In this document: positions 30,629 to 37,027 of the stretch, in pieces | Position numbering within the stretch: position 1 is the stretch's first letter | Layout of the letters: each line of letters begins with the position of its first letter | Notes under the pieces: model-generated | Databases searched by the model: none | What the model was told of the DNA's origin: nothing | The model's input: only the letters and a program-made list of their open reading frames with translations | Made by a program: the position numbers and the translations under genes | Source of the DNA: a virus | Reading direction: 5' to 3' (one strand) | Virus record (IMG/VR): IMGVR_UViG_3300020009_000010 | Span: 1 to 41,120 of that record | Length of the DNA stretch: 41,120 nt

Positions 30629-30933
30629 CCTTCGCAGATGGTAAAGCCTGCCGCTATCTATGCCCAGACCCAGAAGCAACCGAGACAACCGAGCGAGCCA
30701 GCCTTGAAGCCATCTTCTGCGGTCGCCTGGCATCAATGGTCAGAATCATCACGCCGCCGCCTGAGAAGCTGCCGTGGAAGCGCCGGCATGCAACGCTCTG
30801 GACACTCGGCCTATTCGCACTGAGCAAGTTACCTTCTGGTGAATTCCACTGCTTCTGGCCTGGCGGCGAAGTGACCGGTGGCAAGGATGAGATTTCTGCC
30901 GCAGTCCGACTCAATTGGGAAAAGGGCTGTTGA
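30610..30933 (+). CDS. Hypothetical early phage protein (107 aa)
   Basis: ATG with GGCAGGTGA upstream. It has an N-terminal strand pair (LIFDLTFADGKACRYLCPDP), a basic linker (PWKRRHATLWTLGLFALSK) and an acidic, Gly-rich end. Nothing identifies a function. Its stop overlaps the -35 of the next promoter, so the operon from 27738 ends here without a visible terminator. Confidence 0.5.
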   Translation: MLIFDLTFADGKACRYLCPDPEATETTERASLEAIFCGRLASMVRIITPPPEKLPWKRRHATLWTLGLFALSKLPSGEFHCFWPGGEVTGGKDEISAAVRLNWEKGC

Positions 30934-30958
30934 CATAGTTATTATGCAGGACTACAGT
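30930..30958 (+). promoter_or_regulatory. Early regulon promoter (copy 2)
   Basis: TTGACA (30930-30935), a 17-bp spacer starting TAGTTATTATGCAGG, and TACAGT (30953-30958). The first 17 bases equal those of the 1069 promoter exactly. The leader carries GACAGGAGC 51 bases after the -35 start. It drives the run of small genes from 30996 to 33217. Confidence 0.85.
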
Positions 30959-30995
30959 TGCGACGTAGAAACAAATCCCTGACAGGAGCCAACCA

Positions 30996-31202
30996 GTGTC
31001 AACCCTATCGAAAGCCCAGCAAGCCCTAGAATCCAGCGATGCCTACGAATTCGCGACGACACATGCCGCCTACAAAGGCCAGCCGTCACCGATGGTCAAA
31101 ATCTTCCACTTCGAAGACGGTAGCTATCTAACTTTCAATGTCATCTACACGCCTGCCGAAGCAGGAAGGACTTTGCCATGCCCGCCCAAAAACGGGATCT
31201 GA
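30996..31202 (+). CDS. Small hypothetical protein (68 aa)
   Basis: GTG start nine bases after ACAGGAG in the conserved leader. It contains SKAQQALESSDAYEFATTHA and PMVKIFHFEDGSYLTFNVIY, a short helix followed by two strands. Unknown function. It overlaps the following membrane microprotein by 25 bases in another frame. Confidence 0.5.
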   Translation: MSTLSKAQQALESSDAYEFATTHAAYKGQPSPMVKIFHFEDGSYLTFNVIYTPAEAGRTLPCPPKNGI

Positions 31203-31258
31203 TTATCAGTTTGGCTTGCATTGTCGTAATCGTTATTTTTGCGGGGATTAATCAATGA
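31178..31258 (+). CDS. Single-span membrane microprotein (26 aa)
   Basis: ATG at 31178 has AGGAAGGA nine bases upstream. After a short basic head (MPAQKRD) comes one membrane span (LIISLACIVVIVIFAGINQ) and stop. The stop overlaps the next gene's ATG (ATGA). Good ribosome site, basic inside and hydrophobic core make it a likely real inner-membrane peptide. Role unknown. Small phage membrane peptides can act in exclusion, toxin-like or host-takeover roles. Confidence 0.6.
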   Translation: MPAQKRDLIISLACIVVIVIFAGINQ

Positions 31259-31506
31259 CACCACATGACCGCTGGCTTGAGCTGGATGAAGATGACGACA
31301 ACGAGTGTGATCGCTGCGACGGAGAAGGAATCGTCATCGATCGATCCTGCAAGGATTCATTTATCAGCCGGATCATGAATGGAACTGGAACGATTAAATG
31401 CCCCCTCTGCAATGGGACTGGAATCTATACAGAAGCCGAGCGCAGACAGAAAGCGTTCGATGACTTTGATCCGCCTGATAGCGGTGACTTCGGAGAGCCA
31501 CTTTGA
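31255..31506 (+). CDS. DnaJ-type zinc-finger protein (83 aa)
   Basis: Two CxxCxGxG repeats, CDRCDGEG and CPLCNGTG, are separated by about 28 residues, the arrangement of a DnaJ-like cysteine-rich zinc centre. The rest is very acidic (ELDEDDDNE and DDFDPPDSGDFGEP). It probably binds zinc and a protein or nucleic-acid partner. Similar unnamed proteins are common in phage early regions. Confidence 0.65.
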   Translation: MTPHDRWLELDEDDDNECDRCDGEGIVIDRSCKDSFISRIMNGTGTIKCPLCNGTGIYTEAERRQKAFDDFDPPDSGDFGEPL

Positions 31507-31541
31507 AGCTACATCAATTACCGAATGAGGGAGATTTTGGA

Positions 31542-31799
31542 ATGAGTGAAGTAACGCGATACCTAGCCCCAGCTTTAATCGACGGCAGAAATGTAATGAA
31601 ATCCGCAGAAGGCTTTTCTGTTGTTTCTGCGGCCCACTACGACGCCGCCCAGTCCGAACTCGCTGCTTTGCGGGAAGAGCTGGGCGACCTCAAGTCCAGC
31701 GTATCGACATGGCGTATTGCTTATGACAGGCGCACCAGTGAGTGTGATGAATTAAAGCAGCGCCTTGCGGAAGTTCAAAACTTCATTGAGGAAAAGTGA
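31542..31799 (+). CDS. Small coiled-coil protein (85 aa)
   Basis: ATG at 31542 is chosen for the TTTTGGA site upstream. A TTG at 31503 is possible but has no ribosome site. It begins MSEVTRYLAPALIDGRNVMK, continues through a VVSAAHYDAAQSELAALREE helix and ends in a coiled coil (ECDELKQRLAEVQNFIEEK). The N-terminal MxSxGFVVxAxxYD-like pattern is frequent in small phage proteins of unknown role. Confidence 0.55.
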   Translation: MSEVTRYLAPALIDGRNVMKSAEGFSVVSAAHYDAAQSELAALREELGDLKSSVSTWRIAYDRRTSECDELKQRLAEVQNFIEEK

Positions 31800-31800
31800 A

Positions 31801-32244
31801 ATGGACGCAAAAGAATTTAAGCGTGAAGATCGCTATGCGGTGATCAAATACAAAAAGTTAAGCAGCACTCAATGGACGAAACTTCCGACTATGTTGGACA
31901 GCTTCGCCAGTGCCTGCGTGGATTGCGTGGTGATAGAAAAAGATTGGCCCGAATATAACTTCGTTTGGTTGATGATTGAACACCGCATGGCCGGCTTTCC
32001 AGTTCCAGACTTCAACGCCGTGAAGTGCGCCGCTGATGTCGCGATTGCTGAGCAGCGGCTTGCGGACGCCGAGCGGCGTAATGCGGAGCTGGTTGAGTTG
32101 CTCCAGGGTTTCCGCAAGGCCGTAGAAGGCGAACTGAACATGCTCAGGCTTACAGGGCCGAGCAGCGCGGCAACGACACTCGCGACAGTCCTGTTCAAAT
32201 ACGACTGCGCCGCCCTCACCAAACCCGAAGAGGCCAAGTCATGA
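31801..32244 (+). CDS. Hypothetical early phage protein (147 aa)
   Basis: ATG at 31801 one base after the previous stop with GAGGAAAAG upstream. N-terminal domain (REDRYAVIKYKKLSSTQWTK, CVDCVVIEKDWPEYNFVWLM) followed by a coiled coil (EQRLADAERRNAELVELLQG) and a helical end. The coiled-coil half resembles that of its upstream neighbour, suggesting shared modules. Function unknown. Confidence 0.55.
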   Translation: MDAKEFKREDRYAVIKYKKLSSTQWTKLPTMLDSFASACVDCVVIEKDWPEYNFVWLMIEHRMAGFPVPDFNAVKCAADVAIAEQRLADAERRNAELVELLQGFRKAVEGELNMLRLTGPSSAATTLATVLFKYDCAALTKPEEAKS

Positions 32245-32735
32245 GCATTAAACCTTGCGATGAAGATGTATTCAAAAATGGACAAAGTGTGTGCTTGGTC
32301 GATATCCCAAAAGAAACAGCCGAGAATATTTGCCAAAGCCTGTCAGCAGCAACGGGCGTCAAAATCGATTGGCATTACATCGGCGGCCGAGTGCACATAA
32401 AGGCTCTCGCCGTTCTCGCTCAGGAAGCGGGGAAGGTTGAGCCGGTGGCGTGGGTTCTGATGAAGGACGGAAAGCCGGATTACGAACAAGAAATTGTAAT
32501 CAGCAATCTTCCTGGCGACGAATTCGATGGGGAAGGAACATGGAACAAGGTCTACACCTCACCGCCAGCGCCGGTATCGGTGGTGGAAATAACCCGATCA
32601 GATTTCTCAGATCAGCTTGAGAAAGATATCGATGAAACCGGCAACTACCTGCCAGGCGCATCAAGGGAAGACCTATACGATCGTGGCTATCGAAAGATCG
32701 GCCGCCTCGACAAGGTCAAGGAGCTGAATCAATGA
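32241..32735 (+). CDS. Hypothetical early phage protein (164 aa)
   Basis: Four-base overlap with the previous stop. It contains KETAENICQSLSAATGVKID, the block VEPVAWVLMKDGKPDYEQEI that is common in small phage proteins, and ends EDLYDRGYRKIGRLDKVKEL. No recognised enzyme motif. Coupled to the next gene by overlap. Confidence 0.55.
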   Translation: MSIKPCDEDVFKNGQSVCLVDIPKETAENICQSLSAATGVKIDWHYIGGRVHIKALAVLAQEAGKVEPVAWVLMKDGKPDYEQEIVISNLPGDEFDGEGTWNKVYTSPPAPVSVVEITRSDFSDQLEKDIDETGNYLPGASREDLYDRGYRKIGRLDKVKELNQ

Positions 32736-33217
32736 GGCGCGTACTAATCACGGACGATCAGCGCCAGGAAGCCCACAAGATGCGGCTGGCTGGCAAGCCA
32801 TGGCAGGCCGTCGAGATAGCGCTCGGCGTTAACTACAACAGCCTGCGCAAGAGTATGCGTATCAAAGGTCTCGAGATGCAGGGCAATCTAGGGAAAAGAC
32901 CGGCAGGAAAACTATTATCCGCCCCTGCTCATGAGATTCGTTTTCATGTCATGCGACTCGGAAACAGGAAGAATGTCGCCAGCCTTTACGGTGTTGGATA
33001 TGGATCTGTTTACCAGGCGCTACCAGTCTCAGATATCGACCATTACCAACAAGGGCAGATGGTTAGTATTGGCGGCATCATGATCAAGAAATGCTTTAAG
33101 TGCGGAGTAGCCAGGGAGCTTGAAAGCTTCTGGGCTTGCAACTCAAAATCCGGTTGCAGAGAGTCGTGCGAGCAATGCCGATTGAAAGCGAAGGTGGAGA
33201 GATATAACATCCACTGA
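32732..33217 (+). CDS. HTH plus zinc-finger DNA-binding protein (161 aa)
   Basis: An N-terminal homeodomain-like HTH (DQRQEAHKMRLAGKPWQAVE, then IALGVNYNSLRKSMRI), a second HTH-like part (MRLGNRKNVASLYGVGYGSV) and a C-terminal zinc finger with two CxxC pairs (CFKCGVARELESFWAC and CEQCRLK). It is the last gene of its operon, before a good terminator. It is likely a DNA-binding regulator, possibly acting on the late promoters, though the target is unknown. Confidence 0.6.
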   Translation: MRRVLITDDQRQEAHKMRLAGKPWQAVEIALGVNYNSLRKSMRIKGLEMQGNLGKRPAGKLLSAPAHEIRFHVMRLGNRKNVASLYGVGYGSVYQALPVSDIDHYQQGQMVSIGGIMIKKCFKCGVARELESFWACNSKSGCRESCEQCRLKAKVERYNIH

Positions 33218-33242
33218 CGTGACCGGGTTTAGTGAAATGCAC

Positions 33243-33267
33243 GCCGACTTATAGAGTCGGCTTTTTT
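33243..33267 (+). terminator. Terminator of the small early-gene operon
   Basis: GCCGACT and AGTCGGC pair around TATAG and are followed by six T residues. It lies 26 bases after the stop at 33217 and faces the oppositely oriented terminator at 33292. Confidence 0.88.
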
Positions 33268-33291
33268 ACGCCTGCAATAAATCCTGCCCAA

Positions 33292-33315
33292 TAAAAACCC
33301 ATCCGAAGATGGGTT
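33292..33315 (-). terminator. Terminator of the repressor-primase operon
   Basis: On the minus strand AACCCATC and GATGGGTT close on a TTCG loop and run into TTTTTATT. It follows the primase-like gene end at 33358 and forms a back-to-back pair with the plus-strand terminator. Confidence 0.87.
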
Positions 33316-33357
33316 GCCTGGCGGGCACTTGACAGGAGCTTGCCGAGGAGCTTCAGG

Positions 33358-34242
33358 CTATGCCGAGCAAGCGCAATTGTCAACTCGTTGGCGGCCAGTC
33401 TTGGCGTATGGGTCAAGCGGAAGAGCGACAACGGCAAGACCATCATCGGCGAACTGGTCAGCCTCAGATGGATCACAGCCGATGTGCGTGAATCGGTCTT
33501 TGCAGTTGGTCAGCATCCAGTTGAAGTTGTCGTATTCCATGGCGCACAGGACTCTGGACTTTCCGGACTGCGACCACCACAAGCGCCAGGCGTGCGCGTA
33601 GTCGATGCAGATAATTGTTTTGCCGTCGTGTTCGCCTTCTGGTTCAAGAATGGCGGTCGAGCCGAACGATGGGTTGCCGGCAGCGTAGTTTATCGAGCCT
33701 GACTTAAGGACGGAGGCAACATTGACTGTCTCGCCGATGTTGTTTATCAGCGGAACCATCAGGATCCCCTTGCTATTGACTGAGCTGCAAATATTGGAAG
33801 CGGTGTTGTTTATCATGAGGTATGGATGCATTTCTGTTAGATGGGTGCGTGACATGATTTCGGCGGCTTTCTGCCGGTCTTCGGCATGACTTGGCAGTTC
33901 GCAGCGAGTTGCGCGAACGATCCGAACACGTCGTACCGATGTCGACTCAAGAGTGAGCTCGCCAAGGATTGATTGGACGGCATCGCGAAAGCTCATGCCC
34001 GGATTCATCTCGCGGACGAACCCGACGGCGTCGCCGCCAGCGCCGCAACCGAAACAGTAGTACATGCCCTTCGCGTCATTGGCCGTGAAACTACCGGACT
34101 TCTCTTTGTGGAATGGGCAGCAGGCTGACCAGTTCTTGCCCGTCTTTTTCAGATCAGGCAAGTATCCGCGAATCACGCCGACGATATCCTCGTTGGCGCG
34201 GTCGACAATATGTTGCGGCACCAGCTCGCGCTCACCGCTCAC
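33358..34242 (-). CDS. CHC2 zinc-finger primase-like protein with degenerate Toprim region
   Basis: 294 residues. N-terminal CHC2-type zinc finger: CCPFHKEKSGSF then YYCFGCGAGGDAVGFVREM (about 40-80). The C-terminal half should be a Toprim domain, but the expected EGxxTA motif reads IDYAHAWRLW and the later DxD motif reads GCDPSEA, so metal ligands seem lost. It may bind DNA without primer synthesis, or use other residues. Its ATG overlaps the stop of the repressor-like gene, so both are made from one minus-strand transcript, opposite to the other replication genes. Confidence 0.72.
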   Translation of the reverse strand: MSGERELVPQHIVDRANEDIVGVIRGYLPDLKKTGKNWSACCPFHKEKSGSFTANDAKGMYYCFGCGAGGDAVGFVREMNPGMSFRDAVQSILGELTLESTSVRRVRIVRATRCELPSHAEDRQKAAEIMSRTHLTEMHPYLMINNTASNICSSVNSKGILMVPLINNIGETVNVASVLKSGSINYAAGNPSFGSTAILEPEGEHDGKTIICIDYAHAWRLWWSQSGKSRVLCAMEYDNFNWMLTNCKDRFTHIGCDPSEADQFADDGLAVVALPLDPYAKTGRQRVDNCACSA

Positions 34243-34676
34243 TTCTGAAGCTCCAGCAAAGTCGGCAGCTTAATGGCGGCAATCCGACCGCGTGACTTGT
34301 AAGTGTGGTAATCGCTGACCGAGATATGAGCCGCATCGCACAACGCCTTAACGCTACCGAACTGCTTGGCCAGCTTGACCAGCAGCTTTACGTCATCGGT
34401 AGCGGCAACTGGCGGCGTTCCAGGCACAGGTCCGGCAAAGTCACGCGCCCACTCTTCGGCAGTCAGATCGGGGCGAAACTCTTCTTTCATGCGGCCAGTC
34501 TTCTCGGCCAGCGTGACGGCTGCTCGGCGCGACATGTAACCCTTCTTGACCCATAGGGCTGCGGCCGGCTGACAGACGCCCACTTCGCGCCCTAGCGCAG
34601 CCGCAGACCCATACTCCGCGATCAGGCTGGCGAGTGCGCGGCCTCGGTCGTCTTGCTGAAGATCAATTGGAGGCAT
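34239..34676 (-). CDS. CI/YdaS-like regulator with two HTH motifs (145 aa)
   Basis: ATG at 34676 is favoured since it starts just after the divergent promoter region. A longer frame reaches 34793 with no support. Residues about 10-60 have a YdaS/Cro-type HTH (IAEYGSAAALGREVGVCQPA, then AALWVKKGYMSRRAAVTLAE) ending with the RPDLTAEEWARDF tag usual in this family. A second HTH follows (AKQFGSVKALCDAAHISVSD). It sits back-to-back with the Cro-like gene at 34761, the arrangement of a lysis-lysogeny or early-control switch. It is the best candidate to bind the shared promoter element. Confidence 0.72.
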   Translation of the reverse strand: MPPIDLQQDDRGRALASLIAEYGSAAALGREVGVCQPAAALWVKKGYMSRRAAVTLAEKTGRMKEEFRPDLTAEEWARDFAGPVPGTPPVAATDDVKLLVKLAKQFGSVKALCDAAHISVSDYHTYKSRGRIAAIKLPTLLELQK

Positions 34677-34689
34677 AATTAATTCCGTG

Positions 34690-34719
34690 TTGACATAGTG
34701 ATTATGTTTCGCGGATAGT
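34690..34719 (+). promoter_or_regulatory. Switch promoter (regulon copy 3)
   Basis: TTGACATAGTGATTATG starts at 34690. The best -10 is GATAGT (34714-34719) with an 18-bp spacer. The -35 lies only 14 bases from the ATG of the divergent repressor-like gene, so binding in the spacer could control both directions. A GACAGGAAGG leader precedes the 34761 gene. Confidence 0.75.
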
Positions 34720-34760
34720 ACCACCGGAGCGACAATTATGGCAATGACAGGAAGGACGAT

Positions 34761-35018
34761 ATGAGCAGCGGAACGATTAAATACAGGGAGCACAAAACGC
34801 GCGGGGCTGACTACAGGGATACAAAAGATATGCTGCCGGTTTCCACTGCCAAAAAGGTATGGATAAGTATCGGCGCCATACTGAAATTTCGCGGAATAAC
34901 TGTGGAAAAGGCCGCAGAAGAAATAGGCATCAAATACACAACCCTGAAAAACATCAGGGGCGGCTATCTCTCTTCTGCTTCGATGCGGCTTATAAAAAAA
35001 TGGGCTGAAAAGATATGA
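34761..35018 (+). CDS. Cro-like HTH protein (85 aa)
   Basis: ATG with AGGAAGGA upstream. After a basic, probably flexible head the sequence is a single XRE-type HTH: ILKFRGITVEKAAEEIGIKY then TTLKNIRGGYLSSASMRLIK. Divergent from the CI-like gene and first on its transcript, it fits the Cro position of a bistable switch. Its stop overlaps the next ATG. Confidence 0.7.
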   Translation: MSSGTIKYREHKTRGADYRDTKDMLPVSTAKKVWISIGAILKFRGITVEKAAEEIGIKYTTLKNIRGGYLSSASMRLIKKWAEKI

Positions 35019-35284
35019 AAACCCACTCCCGCTGCCGCCACTGCGGATCCAGGCGCAAGCTCAACAAGCACCCTGACGCCTACAAGATCCAACCAAAATG
35101 CCTATGTGGCGCCCGAGACTGGCGCAAGGACGAATACCGGCACCGGGTTGAGTTGCCGCAGATGCGCTTGAAGCAAGGCAGATACGCAGTCTGCCACTCC
35201 TGCTTTCACTACCCGCACCGCATCGGTTCCGCTGGCTGCATCTTCAAACCTGACGGCAGCTATCGAGATTTCCTTTCGCCGTGA
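35015..35284 (+). CDS. Zinc-ribbon phage protein (89 aa)
   Basis: Basic protein with two to three Cys pairs: RCRHCGSRRKLNKHPDAYK, then PKCLCGARDWRKDEY, and CHSCFHYPHRIGSAGC. Similar short zinc proteins are widespread in proteobacterial phages without assigned function. Four-base overlap with the Cro-like gene. Followed at once by a regulon promoter. Confidence 0.65.
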   Translation: MKTHSRCRHCGSRRKLNKHPDAYKIQPKCLCGARDWRKDEYRHRVELPQMRLKQGRYAVCHSCFHYPHRIGSAGCIFKPDGSYRDFLSP

Positions 35285-35297
35285 TTGCCATCGCAGC

Positions 35298-35326
35298 TTG
35301 ATATAGTTATTATTTGTTTTCTACTG
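35298..35326 (+). promoter_or_regulatory. Regulon promoter before the ParB-like gene (copy 4)
   Basis: TTGATATAGTTATTATT (from 35298) keeps the spacer core but has a poor -10 (CTACTG at 17 bp). The GACAGGAGC leader follows after only 28 bases instead of about 50. It may need activation or serve mainly as an operator for the gene at 35342. Confidence 0.55.
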
Positions 35327-35341
35327 ACAGGAGCAACACCC

Positions 35342-36244
35342 ATGGCGTTTACCCTCCACAACATCGCAGCCAACAAAGAAAACTCCACCGCCAAGCGCGC
35401 CGACTCGATCAAGGCGCTGCTCAGCAAGATCAAGATCGTCAATGGCTTCAACGAGCGCGATTTTCAGCGCGAAGACGTGCGCCTGCATATCGCCTCGATT
35501 GTTTCCTCGCTGATCGCTGGAGAGCCGATTCCGGCGCTGATGGTCTGGACGAATCCAGAAACCGGCGACATCGAGCTGGTTGATGGCGAATGCCGTTACT
35601 GGGCCTACACCGATTTCGCTGCGGAGTATCCGGACAAGTTCGACGGCTATGTAAGTGTTGTTCCGTACCAGGGCACACCGGCTCAACGCAAGGCGATGGT
35701 GGCCAAGAGCAATAGTCAGTTGCCGCTTGATCCCGTTCAGCGCGGTCGCGTCTATCTGTCGCTGCGTGATGAGCATGGCATGAGCCGGCAGGATATTGCG
35801 GCCGAGATGGGTAAGTCGTTGGCGCACGTTGATCAGCATCTGTTGCTGGCCAGCGGCGGCGAAGAGGTTCATGCAGCCGTTGGCGCTGGCGTTATCTCGG
35901 CCACCGAGGCCGTCAAGCTGGTACGCGATCATGGCGCTGATGCACCGGCTGAACTGGAGCGCCGCAAAGAGGCTGCCAAGGAAATCGGCAAAGGCAAGGT
36001 GACTGCGAAGGTTGCGGCGCCGAAAGCTCCTAGTCGGCCGAAAGTGGACATGGTTGTTTCGAATGCGGCGGTGTTGGTTAACGGGTTGAGCCCTGATGTT
36101 TTGGCTGCTTGCGAAGGTGCAGCTATGCAGTTTGTTTTCGTCAGCTCTCACACGCTCGGCGATCTGATCATGGCCGTTCGCGAAATGCAGCAGAGTAGCA
36201 AACCTCTCGACGCTGATCGCCAGGTTGAATTGCCGATTGAGTAA
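35342..36244 (+). CDS. ParB-like DNA-binding protein
   Basis: 300 residues from the ATG with AGGAG at nine bases. Residues about 35-105 form a ParB/sulfiredoxin-like N-domain (NGFNERDFQREDVRLHIASI, VDGECRYWAYTDF resembling the GERR box). Then a KorB-type HTH (MSRQDIAAEMGKSLAHVDQH). The C-terminal part is Lys/Ala-rich with a short last domain. No ParA partner was seen, so plasmid partition is unproven. ParB-fold phage proteins also act in transcription control or as nucleases. Confidence 0.75.
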   Translation: MAFTLHNIAANKENSTAKRADSIKALLSKIKIVNGFNERDFQREDVRLHIASIVSSLIAGEPIPALMVWTNPETGDIELVDGECRYWAYTDFAAEYPDKFDGYVSVVPYQGTPAQRKAMVAKSNSQLPLDPVQRGRVYLSLRDEHGMSRQDIAAEMGKSLAHVDQHLLLASGGEEVHAAVGAGVISATEAVKLVRDHGADAPAELERRKEAAKEIGKGKVTAKVAAPKAPSRPKVDMVVSNAAVLVNGLSPDVLAACEGAAMQFVFVSSHTLGDLIMAVREMQQSSKPLDADRQVELPIE

Positions 36245-36253
36245 GGGCATAAT

Positions 36254-36401
36254 TGTTTTGCGCAGGCCGTGAGACGCCGAAGCAAAACAGGATCGACGGC
36301 TAACTAGAGCCTTTTGATGTTCGCTGTTCCTTGCAGGATTGACCGCCGTCGATCCAAGTCCTGCCGGGAGTCTCACCAGCGAACAGTCAAAGGGCTTTTT
36401 T
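36254..36401 (+). ncRNA. Structured RNA with two predicted pseudoknots ending in a terminator
   Basis: Five helices can be drawn: D, TGTTTTGC/GCAAAACA (36254-36261 with 36282-36289); A1, GTGAGAC in the loop of D with GTCTCAC (36370-36376); A2, GGATCGACGGC (36290-36300) with GCCGTCGATCC (36345-36355); B, 36308-36325 with 36378-36396 (18 pairs, one bulge); C, GCAGGATTG (36333-36341) with CAAGTCCTGC (36355-36364). A2 pairs with the loop of C inside B, and A1 crosses B, so two pseudoknots result. B ends in six T residues. No coding frame fits. C and A2 share one base, so they may alternate slightly. Confidence 0.7.
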
Positions 36402-36414
36402 GTGGGTTGAATTT

Positions 36415-37026
36415 ATGCGGGCGAAAAACAAACTGCTATTCGGGGTCGGCATTAACGACGCCAGTTATGAGGTTTATTCTTTCGAGCGGCGAAACGGCAA
36501 GTATGCGGTCGCATGGAGATGCCCTCTGTATTCATCTTGGTGCGGCATGCTTGGTCGATGCTACAACGAGAGGGAGCTGCGTCGAGCGCCAACGTATCTT
36601 GAGTGCGCCGTATGCCCTGAATGGCTTAAATTTTCATCGTTTAGCTCATGGATGGCCACGCAAGGTTACTCCGGAAAGCAGCTAGACAAAGACATTTTGC
36701 ACCCAGGGAATAAGCTGTACGCGGCAGATAGGTGCGTATTTGTTACGCAGGATCTGAACAAGTTTTTAACTGATGCTGGCGCCGCTCGTGGCGAATGGCC
36801 TATAGGCGTCTCGTGGAACCGGAGAGATAAAAGATTTCAGGCGGCATGCGGAAATCCATTTGCCGGCACCAGGGATAGGCTCGGGTATTTCCTTTCTCCG
36901 GAAGCCGCACACGAAGCTTGGCGAGAAAGAAAACACAAATATGCATGCGCATACGCTGACATTCAGGATGACCCAAGAATTTCTGCCGCTCTCAGGATTC
37001 GCTACCTAAAATCAAGGGAAGCATAA
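36415..37026 (+). CDS. Homing-endonuclease-like (HNH-type) protein
   Basis: 203 residues from ATG 36415. A TTG at 36400 lies in the terminator T run. Motifs CPLYSSWCGMLGRCYNER, YLECAVCPEWLKFSSFSSWM, KQLDKDILHPGNKLYAADRC and VFVTQDLNKFL match a group of free-standing phage homing endonucleases of the HNH class, and the C-terminal WPIGVSWNRRDKRFQAAC is an AP2-like DNA-binding part. Its ribosome site is weak and the gene starts 14 bases after the RNA terminator, so readthrough may control it. Likely a mobile gene inserted between ParB and helicase genes. Confidence 0.7.
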   Translation: MRAKNKLLFGVGINDASYEVYSFERRNGKYAVAWRCPLYSSWCGMLGRCYNERELRRAPTYLECAVCPEWLKFSSFSSWMATQGYSGKQLDKDILHPGNKLYAADRCVFVTQDLNKFLTDAGAARGEWPIGVSWNRRDKRFQAACGNPFAGTRDRLGYFLSPEAAHEAWRERKHKYACAYADIQDDPRISAALRIRYLKSREA

Positions 37027-37027
37027 A

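Noticed and set aside
35321-36376. Long open frame on the minus strand (351 codons)
   Set aside because: It is exactly antisense to the ParB-like gene and the structured RNA, its product has no protein-like motif, and it arises from codon bias of the plus-strand gene.
36254-37026. HEARO/IscB-type guide RNA system or group I intron
   Set aside because: The adjacent protein lacks RuvC motifs and the size of IscB. Conserved group I core elements (P3-P7, terminal G) were not found, and the RNA ends in an intrinsic terminator.
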